From: Sipunculus nudus
Lineage: Eukaryota > Annelida > Sipuncula > Golfingiida > Sipunculidae
Assembly: GCA_026874595.1 (NCBI GenBank)
Contig: CM049311.1
Coordinates: 66,530,453 to 66,594,452, forward strand
Direction of reading: 5' to 3'
DNA: 64,000 nucleotides
Within the stretch, counting starts at the first letter, position 1. The number at the start of each line of letters is the position of its first letter. Below are positions 12,845 to 24,818 of the stretch, one piece after another. The notes beneath the pieces were generated by a model, which saw nothing but the letters and a program-made list of their open reading frames with translations, was not told the DNA's origin and made no database searches. Both the position numbers and the translations under genes were made by a program.

Positions 12845-13269
12845 GGCCAGTGTACAGTCGTTCGGGGTAACGCAATAGCTGGCGGTCTCGTTGAGCACGC
12901 TCTTTATACATAGCTATACTTCACACGTTCACCCGGTACCGAGTTACACATGCATAGTTTTTTTTTTGTTATGATGAATCATCTATGTTCTTCAGATGGT
13001 ATTACTTGTATTAATCTATAAGACTTATAATTTACATCTGTAAATTATTTAGTTCTCTTATAAAACTTGAACGTTCTTCTGTGGCAGCATCATACACAAT
13101 CTCCATTATCCCAGAAAAGCAAGTATAACTTGGCACACACATCTATAAATACAAACAGCACTTTATACAATCTCGTTACATATACAATTGTTAATACAAA
13201 ATACATATAGTACTTGACACAGTTAACTGCATTATATTGAAAAAGATCACAGCCACACCTGTACATACA

Positions 13270-13271
<2 letters not shown>

Positions 13272-13320
<49 letters not shown>
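13272..13320. repeat. (TA)n microsatellite
   Basis: TA run with one interruption. The homologous place in duplicon E has a shorter run at 53244-53275. Confidence 0.95.
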
Positions 13321-13323
<3 letters not shown>

Positions 13324-13862
13324 CAAACACATTTTAAGTTTAATGATAATAAAGTAAAATAATGATAATAATGTATACCCTTATGTATCGATAAAATATT
13401 AATATAATATGGTTTTGTTATTAAAAACAACATCATTTGGTACGTGTTCTTGTATCAGAGTTTGTTATTCGTTTTTGTGTATCATCAAATTTTTCATCAG
13501 ATAAAATGCATGTACCATAAATATTATGTAAATACATGTACATGAAAGTTCTTATGTTCCAATCTCCTTTGCATACATTAATCATATTTATATACATTTA
13601 CCCTGTGGCCCCTTGTGTCCATATGCTGCTGTTGCTGATAAAATTTAACTCACATTTTCTTTCGAACAAACATTTTCGATTTTCTGACCGCCATTCTGTT
13701 CATAATTGTCTAGATTTTCCCAGTCTTTCCCCCGGCAGTTCGCGATTCAGATAGTCAGCACAAACGTACTGTATATGTAGAGCTGATGGAAAAGTTCTAA
13801 GGTCTAGTTTCATCTGCCATCTTATAATCAATATGTTCAATTTTTCGATATCTGAAGCATCG

Positions 13863-14159
13863 GTCACAACCCGCTACGGTCACCGCACACCGTAGAGTCC
13901 CGCACAATTGTTGGGTCCGCAGGAATACTGTTTAAGGGCACCTACAGGCTCCGTACGGGCACCGTACAGTAGACGTACGGATGTCGTAGGATACCCGTGC
14001 GATTTTTAACGCCTGCTCGGCTACCCGAGAGACGTACGGCGTACCTGCGGCTGTCGTAAGGGGTCTTTGTGGCTTTCGAAAAAGGCACGGTTGCCGTGCG
14101 TCAACCGCACAGAATAGCCCAAAACGCCCGCCGAACGGTGACCGTATCCCGGTTGTGAT
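13863..14159. mobile_element. MITE-like element with imperfect terminal inverted repeats of about 23 bp
   Basis: The left end GTCACAACCCGCTACGGTCA continues CCG. The reverse complement of the right end is ATCACAACCGGGATACGGTC followed by ACCG. The interior is GC-rich with repeated CGTACGG words, unlike the AT-rich surroundings. The equivalent places in duplicons D (near 39635) and E (near 53825) lack it. At 297 bases with no open frame it is non-autonomous. A clear target duplication is not visible. Confidence 0.6.
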
Positions 14160-14737
14160 CGTGGCTTAAAGTACAAAAGTCGTAGACTCACTGCGATTTT
14201 GGCATAAAAGCAGCCGCTGTCATTTAAGTACAAGACCTTCACACGAACATCGCACGACCACCTGCGAATTGTCGTACGGCTTGTGTAGGGCCCAGTCACA
14301 CGTACCTACGATCGCCTGCGATCACCTACGACTTCCTGGTCACGACAAGTCTTTGCCGATCACCTGCGATTTGTCATATGATATTATCATTGCGGTCCTA
14401 CATGGGGCCACGTTGAAAGTGGTCCTAATCAGTCTGTGGAAATTTAGGTCTTGTCTTACTGAATTTCATGCAACCATACGACTACCCGTAAGATTGCTAC
14501 CGATCGATCTTAGAATGAGCCGATTTGGCTTGCGATAACGTTGACACATATTGTCGGCTGAAAGTGGATAACGCCTGTTGTCGGAAGGTTTTTGTTCAAG
14601 ACGAAAAACCTTCTTTCTACCATTTTTTCCTATGACCACCAGCAATCACCTGTGTCTTGTCATATAGGACCGTCTTACGATTGTTCTTGATGTCACAGAC
14701 ACACTTCGTGATTGTTCGTATCCCATAGAATAATTGG

Positions 14738-14880
14738 TATAGTTAGGAGAATTAAGAAAATGATAATGAGGAACATTTTGGTATTATGAGAATTAAGAAA
14801 ATAAAAAATTAGGAAAATCTGTGTGATAAGAGAATTAAGAAAATCATAAATTAGAAAAACCTAGATGTTAAGAGAATTTA
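14738..14880. repeat. Minisatellite (unit about 42 bp), copy in duplicon B
   Basis: Repeats of AGAATTAAGAAAATCATAAA followed by TTAGGAAAATCTGGGTGTTA, imperfect. The same array occurs downstream of genes C, D and E. Confidence 0.8.
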
Positions 14881-14962
14881 CGATGCATTAAATTAATGAT
14901 CCATTTTGTGATGTTACATTATTGGCTCCTGGCAAATAACATATACATAGTGTTGTCCATCA

Positions 14963-17900
14963 TCAGTTTTCCTTGGACACCGAGGAAATAGAGGACCGCT
15001 CTGATCTGAGAGAGACGAGCGAGGACGCATTAGAGGGAGAGTCCGCCAATGGGAGGCCAACGTGCTCAAGGCGGGATGCGATATCTTCCACTGTAGACTG
15101 CAGGTTCGCCATCTTCCTGTATTGGTCATATTGCCACGCCTCCAAAGTCTGTATCCTCATGGTCTGCTGGTCATTCTGAGCCACCAAATTTTCAATAATT
15201 TGTCCCTTCTCCTGTTTAGGGAAAATATAAAACTTTATTTTTTAAACATATTTAAAACAAAAATCTACTTCTTCTTCTCCGCTAAATAATGTACATGAAG
15301 GATGTAAAGAATATATATAATGATGATAAAATGATGACGATTTTTAATCACGAGGGTGATGAGAGTATTTATTTATCAGTTCTCCTTTACTTTGCTTATG
15401 ACGTTGAGAAAGATTGTTGCGATGATTATGTTGATCATCATTATTAAAATGATGATGATGAAATTACATTTTCTCTTTCTCTGCAAGGTTTAGTATCCTC
15501 ATGATATAGACAAGGACCAAGAATTATGCCTGCATTATGTAATTATTAAGGTGATAATGATAAAAAAGTATGCTGATAAATATAATATAAATTTTGATAT
15601 GGATGATGACGAGGATGCTGCTGCTGATGATAATAATAATTTCCTTATCCTAATGATAAGAAAAAGAAACATGGATTAATTGTGCTTATTTTAAAATTTA
15701 AAATATGACAATGATTATGATAAAAGAGCTGATGAGACTGGTAATGAAAATTCTCCACAGCTTAATTGATTTCAAATCATGGAAATACACGATAGCCTGG
15801 GGCGTTAGTTTGTTATCATAAAATTGATGTTTTTGATGATGGTTATGTTGATCATGAAAATGATCATGACGATGATGATGATATATAAAGCTGCTACTGC
15901 TGCTGTTGATGACGATGATTACGATGATTATGATGATGATGATATTATTGATGATGATGACGACGAAGATTGTGATGATGATAATGATGATGATGACGAC
16001 AACGATAATGATAATGTTGATATGACGATGACGACGATGATGTATAAAGCTGATGTTGTTGACGATGATGTCGGCGGTGATGATGATGATGACGACGACT
16101 TACGACGTTGATGATGATGAAGACGACGACGATGTTGATGATGAGAATGACAATCACGATGATAATGACAATGTCGAAGATGGTGATAACCTTACCTTGT
16201 CGTCTCCTTTAAGGTTGATCATCCTCCGCTGCAACTGATCCACGTGTAATGTGTGTGTTGAGATGACGCTTTCAATATCTCTATCCTTTTCTTGCAGCAT
16301 CTTCTGCAGCGCAATCAGAGTCTTGGCTTTCTCAGAATTCATGGTGTCCATACTCTTGCGCATCTCGTCCAGAGCCTTCGTAGTCTCGGCCAGTTTGGAT
16401 CTCGTTTCTTGAAGCTCCATCTTCTGACGATGTCTGACCCACTGTAATGTCCTGGTTTGATGGTGAAGGTTTTCTTGTTCCTCTCGGAGCTGTGAAGAAT
16501 CCTCTGTCAGTTTTGAGTTCTCCTCTTTTAGGTCGCCCAGGACGGTCGCCATCTGGTCTGTGTAGGTTTTGATACGCTCCACTGAGGTCGCCGCTGTATC
16601 TGCTGTTTTATCATCATTGAACACCGTTTGAAGAAGCTGTGTGCAGATAGTGTTCAAATCACCCTCCAGACCTAATGATAATGATTTTGATAATTATAAT
16701 AATCATCATCATCATAATCATAATAATAATAATAATAATAAAAAAAACAATAATAATAAAATATTTTACGTGGTATATGAATTGTTATATCAGCAAAAAT
16801 AATAATATTAATTAGAAGAATAATAATTATCACATAGTCCCATCCAACTGAACATTGATAGCAAAATTGATCGACTAGAGCAAGGACAGAAGAGGATCAA
16901 ATGAGTATGAAAGTCTTCAATATAAAGCAATATGATCAAAAAGATAAACATTCTAGTCTAAGGACTGCCCAAGACTTACTTGGGCATGTGGATGATCATT
17001 TCAGCAAGACACTGCTAGGAAAATAAGATAGTCACGGGCGCAGTTAGTGGCGTGGCACGGTATTTTTTTTTTCGAACCAGGGCTCGCTGCACCGAGGAAT
17101 ATTGGGTGTAAGTAATATGATTTTACATACCCATTCACGATCTATTTGATTAAAGATAAGCTATATTGACACACAAAAAAATAAAGGCGGCTATCTCTAT
17201 AAAAATGAAAATGAATAAAGAAATGAATATTGATACCTCCAAGTTTATTCTCTAGCTCCTTGGTACGGTTATCCCATATGTTTTTCTTTGTCTGTAAAAT
17301 TCCTGCCATCTGTTTGTGTAACTTTGTAAGATTACCGGTTCCAACATTCAGCGCTCCCGGCCCGCACACAACGACCACCTGCTTCGGCTTCGTCCTACAG
17401 GTGCACTCTAAACCTTCGCATAAATCCTTGTAACCTTTGTCCTTCAGGATTAGGCAAAATTCATAGAAGTGCTGCACAGTTTTTGTTTTGAGCAATTCAA
17501 TTAGTCTGTACCCCCGATTATTGTTGCGTTGTTGCTTAAATGAATAAGAATATAAAATAAGCAATTAGTTTATTTGTTCCTGGAGATACCATAAGATGTA
17601 AATCTTTCTCTTTCACGTGGATATTACTTGATGTGCACGCTTGCAGATCCGACAGACAAACCATCCCACCATGCGTAATAGCATATTCAACAACAAATGC
17701 GTATGTGTATATTTTTTTAAAATAAAAGATGAATAAATTAAAAGTTATCTTCTTAATGTTATCCAAATATACTATTGGGTTTGGAGGCAATAAAAAAAAT
17801 ATTTATTTTGATCGAATTTGTACGCAAGATATATCCATGTGCTTCTATTTATTTGCTCTTCGAAATATCTGCAAATCTGCCAGAAGGTATCATATTTTCC

Positions 17901-18760
17901 TCTGCTTGTTAGTTGGTTTGACAACGAGTCTAGAACCAGAGGCATTCATGTATTTTAGGGGTTGCGTTAGATTTTACGCCGAGGTGTATGTGCTACGTTT
18001 TCATATCTACTTTAAAGATGGCTCTAAATGGCATTTGTCGAAATCTATTCGTCTTTGTGAACTAAGTACGACTGAGGTCTGGAACGAATTTGAATTTAAT
18101 ATTCAGGAGGCTGTGTTAAAGAATTCTTGTATGTAGAGATGATGGAAATTATTGGTTTTAAATTAAGTTGCTCCACGACAAAAGAGGTTTCCGCTGTCTT
18201 AGTGTCTACTTTTACTGTGAGTTAAACAATCATTTCTGCTTCTAGCAATTGTGATTTTGCAAAGATCGGAGTTTATGAATTTTGTCCAATTAAGGCGAGG
18301 ATGATCCACACATTATCAATGAAAACAATCTTCTTAATGTAATTAAAACAATCAATAGGGATTTAAGGTAATATCAAAACCAGGAATAATTTGATCGAAC
18401 TTGCAGAGTGAGTTCAGAAGCTGAGCCTGTAAGAATGTCCTTGCGGGACTATTGATACTTGTATAAAAACGCATAGAGACCAAGTTACATTTCGTTTGCA
18501 TTCCTACTAGCCAATCCTTTGTGACTAAAACAAATAAAACAACTGTGAAATATACGTACCATCACTTTATCCACTTCTTCTCTTGCCAGGACCCTGGCCC
18601 TGAAAAACTTGATCAGGTCGTCGTTCCAGTGGACCTTCCGGACGATACTCGCCTGGTTGTCTGAGAGAACTCTCCTCCAATTTTCGTTCTCCAAAGCCGC
18701 ATTATCTGCCGACCGTTTCCTCCCTGCACTTTTGGTACCTGTAGCACCTTTTGCCGACAT
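14963..18760 (-). CDS. Gene B: CARD plus coiled-coil protein, four coding exons
   Basis: Coding exons 18760..18560, 17534..17237, 16671..16196 and 15211..14963 (minus) join in phases 0, 1 and 0 to give 407 residues. Donors are GTACGT, GTATCA and GTAAGG; acceptors end TTTAAG, CATTAG and AAACAG. The exon containing the ATG starts 12 bases upstream at a TTACAG acceptor, so a 5' non-coding exon is likely. A basic N-terminus (GRKRSADNAALE) is followed by a CARD at about 28-107 (VHWNDDLIKFFRARVL, then RGYRLIELLKTK and FCLILKDKGYKDL), split by intron 1. Exon 2 is nine bases shorter than in C-E, an in-frame loss in the variable linker. Exon 3 and most of exon 4 are coiled coil, and the tail is serine-rich (RSERSSISSVSKEN). 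A cytosolic oligomerising immune adaptor role is inferred from domain order. Confidence 0.8.
15597..16190. repeat. GAT/GAC trinucleotide-rich tract in intron 3 of gene B
   Basis: Imperfect GATGATGAC repeats, densest at 15821-16190, stop a few bases from the exon 3 donor. On the transcribed strand this is ATC/GTC-rich. The long poly-Asp plus-strand frame is an artefact. Confidence 0.9.
17880..18230 (+). pseudogene. Decayed immunoglobulin V-type domain block in intron 1 of gene B (opposite strand)
   Basis: Conceptual plus-strand reading with frame changes gives Ig-like pieces in order: LEPEAF, FHIYFKDGSKWHLSKSIR, VWNEFEFNI, a DDGNYWF-like strand and CSTTKEVSAVLVSTFTVS, ending at a GTGAGT donor-like site. 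Stops and frameshifts break it. Homologous blocks sit at the same place in C, D and E. Ig identity is inferred from the strand pattern, not from a search. Confidence 0.4.
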
Positions 18761-19077
18761 ATCGTCACGTGTCTGTAAGGGAAGTGACATATTTGCTAAT
18801 GTATATTTTAATCAGCTACAGGCCCGTAACGCAAACAAATCTAAATTGGTTGTTCTTTTTTGTTTGTGTTACAGTCCCTCAGGTGGAGAGTTTACCCTGT
18901 AAAATTTGTTCAGATCTGACCAAAGTGCATCAGACCACGACTATCGGCGTTCAGAGTTAGGACATGTAACAACCCCAACATATGAGGCATAATACAGATG
19001 TGTTGACTCAGTTCAGATGTAAATTGTAACTTAATGTATGAAAATGTTGGTTATCAAGAAAATATGAGAATTATTAC

Positions 19078-19190
19078 CTCCAGCGGCTCTTGCTTACAGC
19101 CTGGCTAGGCATGCTTGGAAGGCTAAGGAGTGTCTATTTTTGGGCGGCGACGTCATGGGAATCGATAAGGGACTACCATCTATCAGGTTA
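19078..19190 (-). promoter_or_regulatory. Putative 5' non-coding exon and promoter-proximal block of gene B
   Basis: This block is conserved in duplicons B, C and D. On the minus strand it reads CCCATGACGTCGCCGCCC (with a CRE-like TGACGTCG core) and runs to CCGCTGGAG followed by GTAATA, which could be a splice donor about 300 bases upstream of the TTACAG acceptor at the ATG exon. It is the only GC-rich conserved sequence 5' of the gene. No transcript evidence is available. Confidence 0.35.
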
Positions 19191-20275
19191 TTTTAGGTAA
19201 TTTGCAGCGGTCCTCCTTTTAATTAGCATGAGATTCTTGTTTGGGTTTTTTGACCTATCAGAGGAGAAACTCGCTCACAGGTGTTAGGACTCTATTCCTG
19301 AACCGAAGCTGAACGTTCACCCTATATTTTGATATGGATACTTTTCCTATACATTAATGTTTAACGTATTGATACCCTCATCAATATGAACCTTTTGACC
19401 CATCGAGTCTTGCGATAGCTAAAGTCTTAGTCCGCGCATGATGCCGGGGAAATCGGGAAAGGGGAAGGGCCTAGTGAGGAAGGTAGACTATTTCTGGTTC
19501 CGTGACTCTTAATACTAGTGTCAGCAAGTCAGCTTTCATTTGGATATCATACATTTTTCTTAACTCAAGAAAAAAGTCGCTCCAAAGACGCTCCAGGATA
19601 ATTCAACACCAAGACTACATTCCAAACTATTGACAAAGTATTACAAACTCATTTATTAACTATATAATTTGTAACCATATTGCTCCATTTGGAATTCCTT
19701 CCTGAATGTCAAAACAGGACTGACCACCAGCTATTTGAATTTAAAAATTTAGGTAGAAAAGCAAGGGTAAACTAATTTGAAAAAAATATTTATTTCTTAA
19801 ATTCCGATTTGATTGTTTAATATATACACTTTTCATTGTATTATGTCGCTTATGTCGAAGTTACAGACTCGATCTTCCGGAAAACTCGAGTTAAATTACT
19901 ATTTGATGTAGGGATGTTCAATGACGTCACTGTGACAGTCGGACATTTGTAAGATTGTTATCCTCCCCCTCAACCCTTTTTTTGGGAACTCAGGCATACT
20001 CAAGAAAGTACATACGGCCCATATGATTTATTATTCCTACTAAGTCTACGTACGTTTTACAATATTATCTGGTCATCCGTAAAAATAAATATAGGGGGAG
20101 AACCGAAGTGCAAAGGGACAAGCATATACACCAAATAACCTGTAGGACTTTTCTCCTTTTGCAATCACGGGACGTAACTATATATACTATACAACAGACA
20201 ACTTGCACTGTTATTTGTATCATGTAATCACCTAAGTTTATCTGCCTATAGAAAACCGAAGTTTTTGTGCTGGGT

Positions 20276-20525
20276 ATTTAGAGAAATAAGAAAATCATAA
20301 ATTACGGACATCTGAGTGTTAAGAGAATTTTAAAAAAATACCTTTGTTTAGGTATCATAAATTATAAAAGGTATGAAAATCATAATTACGGAAATCTGAG
20401 TGTTAAGATAATAAAAAATATATCTTTGATTAGAAAAATATATGTGTAAAGAGACTTAAGAAAATCATAAATCAGGAAAATCTGGGTGTTAAGAGAATCA
20501 AGAAAATTATAAGTTAGGGGAAAAA
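20276..20525. repeat. Minisatellite (unit about 42 bp), copy in duplicon C
   Basis: Same imperfect unit as at 14738, with about six recognisable copies. Confidence 0.8.
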
Positions 20526-21044
20526 CAAAATTTTTATTAACGCGTCATTTTCATCAAGTTTGTATATAAAACCATATATATATATGTCCTGGGAGAAATC
20601 AAACCAGATACTTATTGGTCAGCCACATAGGAAAGACGTTTGATTGACTTCTGGCACTATGACCTCTGTCCGGTTATTGACATCTGACGGTTATGAAAAA
20701 TATCAGAGCGTTGCCAAATGACAAAATGTTACTAGTGTACATACAGGCTCTTGGATAATAAGCTCCAGGGCTGAGTTTGGCACATACAGACTTGATATTT
20801 AGCACTGATGAATGATTAACACTAATGCAGGATTGAGGAATAAGGGTCAGAGCATAATCAGCCGTTTTTTGTTAGACTTATTAGAAATATGACAATTATA
20901 TGCCGTACGAATATAAATTATATATGTTTATGACACTCTAGATATCCATCCTTGTTAATTTACGATGCACTAAATTAATGATCCATTTTGTGATGTTACA
21001 TTATTGGCTCCTGGCAAATAACATATACACAGTGTTGTTCATTA

Positions 21045-21146
21045 TCATTTTACCTTGGACACCGAGGAAATTGAGGATCGCTCTGATCTGAGAGAGACGC
21101 GCGAGGACGCAATGGAGAGAGAGTCCGCCGATGGGAGGCCAACAAG
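21045..21146 (-). pseudogene. Orphaned 3' part of gene C exon 4
   Basis: On the minus strand this encodes the serine-rich tail (SLRSDRSSISSVSKVK and stop) equivalent to the last 33 or so residues of genes B, D and E. It is separated from the rest of exon 4 (24819-24967) by the insertion at 21147-24818 and so is probably not part of the mature gene C message. Confidence 0.8.
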
Positions 21147-24100
21147 CACTGTAAACATAGTGTTTCATGCGTTTAGCATCTTGTTCGTCACTATGTGTTT
21201 AGCCTTATGAACTTAGGCTTATAATGTTTTTACGAATCCATGTGTTTAGGATTAAAATTGCTTATTATTGGCATTGCACAGGTCTGTGTTGAGTGTATTG
21301 GGACCCGGGGGGTGGGGGGTGGAGGAGGGGGCTGTGGTGGTCAGATCCAGTGTGCGGGATTTCAAAGCTTGTGTGGGCTGACTGGAGGAGGGTTGTTACC
21401 AGAGGGTGATCACTTGGCCTTGGTCTTGGAGGGGTTTGTCTCGAACTCAGTCTTGATCTTGCAAAGTTTTGACTCAGAACCAGTCTTGGCCTTGGAAAAC
21501 AGTAACTCAACTGCAATACTGGTTAGATCATTTGAGTGTATTACTGTGATTAATGCAATAAAGCAGGAACAAATGAAATACCAATAAACAGTTTATTTCT
21601 GATATTTATACAAAGCCCTCTTTAAACGGGTTCGTGTTGAATGAAATGATTATACGTATAGAGAACGGAACTGAATAAACAACAGCTGTATTTAAAATAG
21701 GAATATATTCATCTTATATCAAGTTTCAATATCTGGAACTTATGCAGTTACATACTGCTTTATGAAATGGAATGCAATAGTATTAACAAAGTGCAATGCA
21801 TGCACAAGAATGTTTTAAAAATTAGGTAAACAATCTTATTATTACAAATATAACTCTTTTCAACCTTTAATATTGCATTCTGTTTTGCATGTCTTAACCA
21901 ACATCTTTGAGATCTATTAGCCTTTATTTTTAAAGCTAATGCTGGCTTGCTGGCTGATGGGCTACTGCATGCATGGCTGCTCCCACTTCTTCTTGATATT
22001 TCAAGCCATCGCGGTCATTTTGGTTGACACCAAAGGTCCACTTCTAAGGACAGTAAAAATATTTAAAATTATTTGATTTTGGCAAATGACACTTAATGCA
22101 TCCAAATGATTTTAAGTTGAAAGAATTAGTCTTAAATAATTTGCAGTTTGCACTGTATTGGAAAACAGTATATTTCATTTTTAATAATAATTTAATATTT
22201 ATCACCCTGGGTGTTACTGTTAGAGAAAGAAAAGGTATATATGACTCACATCTACTGCTTGCATCACAGGGTGTAGTTTGCAGGGTTTAAACTTTAAAAA
22301 AATGTTAAATGTTTTGTAATTTGCTCTGTATGGTGAACGATATATTTCATTTTAAGAATAATGCCCTTTATATTTTAATTACTATTTTGGTCTACCTCAA
22401 CAACTGAATTAAGTATCATTTGTAAAGAAAAAAATACACTAATATTTATCAGGTTGGGTGTTATTGTTAGAGGAAACCGGTAATATATGACTTACATCTA
22501 CTCCTTGCATCACAGGCTGCAGTTTTCAGGGTCCTTCAAACTATGGAGTCAAAGCAAGGAAAGTGTCAGTTTCCTTGTGCTCCTCTGAATCAGGAACTTT
22601 CTGCAAATGTATAAATTTTTATATATAATGCCAATATATTTATGATATGAGACATTTGTTCTCAGTAAAAACATCTGATCCTATCCTTGCATATGATGAG
22701 TTTTAATGAAATTGATTTATAAAAAAACAAACCTCAACAAACTGGTGATGAGTTATTAATAGACTATACAACCCTCATTCTATCATTCTAGAAAAAACTC
22801 AATAAGGTGACATTGTCTGTCTGCTGTTTAATATGTACCCAAAACTTCCCCCTCCTCCCCCTCCCCCATACACACACCCCAGAATTTGCCCGTTCAAAAT
22901 GGATTCTTGCAGATCAAATTTTAAAGAATCGGGACATCATTTTCTCACGTTTAAATTTTGCAATGATATCATAAAATTTGTGAGGATCGAAAGCAGAATA
23001 GACAATGAAGGAATATCTGGCATATATCTGTATGTATAATCTTTTATTATCAAGATCCCTGTATTATACCTATTCTATTTTATTGATAAACATCCTTTTA
23101 TAAATAAAGTATTACATGGAAATGACTGTTTAATCTAAACAAACAAATAAAACAAAGTATATCAGTATATGACATACACTTTACTTTTTTTATTTGATGT
23201 ATAAAGACATTTTGAAGGATCTAACCTGAGTTAAAAGTGTGGAGCTGGTGAAGTGTTGAACACTCGTTAAAATGAATATATTATTTCATTATTCTTGCCT
23301 TACATATTTTTTGATCAAATTATGTAAAGTCCTGATGGAAAAAGATGTCATTAAAAGTTTCTGTTTCCACCCATGCACTTATATTATCCTTGCCATGCCC
23401 AGAAACCCATATTATCTAGTAAGGAGATATATTCTTTTTAAATGACCAGTGACATGGTGTTTTCACTTGACATTTATGTGTTGGTTATGCCATTGTAAAA
23501 GTACAGTGTATTTTCATTATTTATTTGAATAGAAATCTTTTCATAATTTCATTTCAGAACACTTATAACCATCACAGAAGCAGACATGTTTCATCTAAGC
23601 TTTATTAGTCATTATTAAGTTGATGACTTCATAGTGGCAGTATAAGCAGCGTAATGCTAAGTGATTTGGTGTGGTTTGTAGAACAGCTATTATAGATCTC
23701 AGAGCCAACTTAAATCTTTTGGGGCAGTAAACGTGAGCCCAAAGGTCCTTAACATTTTTATGTTAAGATTCACTGGAAAAAAAACTTTCTTACAAGTCCG
23801 GCTCACATTGTGCTCATAGCATTGGATTTATACTTCTTTCCAGATGCTTTTAACAAAATTTGTTTGTAAGCATCCCCAAGTTTGAAGTGGATAATTGGAA
23901 CAACTGACAGGTCTGGGTTGCTATACCCATCCATGGTGAGTGAGCACGTGTTAACTATTAATTCCAACTAACCTCGTTTTCGCCAGCTGATTAATTATTC
24001 ATGAGGACTATCAAAATCCCCTATGTAATCTTATGAAACTAAGAAAAACGTTGGGTAAACATAGGCCAGGCAGTGACCCATTTGGACTAATTGGCTGAGC

Positions 24101-24183
24101 TGTTATGGTAGTGCTGTCACAGATATATGCAGTATGCACGATTATACCCGATACACACACACAGAACACGCAAACACACACAC

Positions 24184-24246
<63 letters not shown>

Positions 24247-24818
24247 AGATACACGGATCTCAGCAAATTTTATGTGTGTTAATGATTTATAAATGCATAT
24301 CCATAAACATATGTATATTCTGGCTAATAGGCATACTACATAGCAATTATTAAGTCATATTACAAAACACTTACTTTTGCAAACATGACCATGCACCACA
24401 AATTAAGTTTGTGTACGTAAGTGGCCTGTGTAAGAGAGGCTGTTTTGACAACTGCTGCTCCAAAATGGCTGACCATTTATTCTTGGCTGTTCAAAAGTCG
24501 CGACTCAGATGCATTGTGGGAAAACGAAACCTTCATGAGCACTATATACGATTAGAAGTTAAGCACGTTAAGTTGTATTAGTGCTTAGCTCATTAGTGGA
24601 GACTCGTAACGAACTTGTGATTGGAACATATAATGATGAAGCTAAACACTTTGCTAAACGTGTAGTGATGCTACACATGTTAAGTCTAATGACATCTATT
24701 CTGCTGTGACAAAATATGGAACAGTAAACCTGTTTAGGTTTGAAACACATATCTAAACGTGTTCAGGGACTTCTTGTGTTAACAATATGTGTAAATGCTC
24801 CACGTTGTTTTTACAGTG
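21147..24818. mobile_element. hAT-like DNA transposon insertion in exon 4 of gene C (non-autonomous or decayed)
   Basis: The 3672-base insert is bounded by CACTGTAAA at the left and its inverse TTTACAGTG at the right. Subterminal motifs resembling GYGTTTAG recur at the left (about 21170, 21196, 21242) and inverted at the right (CTAAACGTGT at 24753, GCTAAACGTG at 24653, GCTAAACACT at 24641), as is usual for hAT ends. An 8-bp target duplication fits if six bases were lost on the left: TACTCAAG follows the right end and AAG precedes the left end, while intact copies read TGCTCAAG. No transposase frame is evident. Inside are a G-rich stretch (about 21304-21340), a duplicated segment of about 100 bases (22194 and 22441) and a (TA)n tract. 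Confidence 0.65.
24186..24243. repeat. (TA)n microsatellite within the insertion
   Basis: It is preceded by a short CA-rich run. Confidence 0.95.

Larger units (their letters stand above)
12331..14962. other. 3' flank of gene B
   Basis: Non-coding duplicon sequence. It contains (TA)n tracts at 12772-12841 and 13272-13320, a segment (13449-13760) shared with D (39185) and E (53381), a MITE, and the 42-bp minisatellite at 14738-14880. Confidence 0.6.
12100..19918. repeat. Duplicon B of the tandem segmental duplication
   Basis: Blocks shared in the same order with C, D and/or E include the GTGACAGTCGGACATTTGTA word (12421; also at 19932 and, as a variant, about 52546), the CCTACGATCGCCTGCGATCA block (about 14310), a minisatellite, gene B, the Ig-like block in intron 1, and the putative promoter block at 19078-19190. 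It includes a private MITE at 13863-14159 and is not flanked by any other recognisable gene. Confidence 0.75.

Noticed and set aside
15824-16238. Poly-aspartate and poly-methionine frames in the GAT arrays (also at 26364, 58132)
   Set aside because: Trinucleotide repeat artefacts inside introns.
17729-18136. 135-codon plus-strand frame in intron 1 of gene B
   Set aside because: Not kept as a gene: the homologous blocks in C, D and E are broken by stops, so it is treated as part of an Ig-like relic.
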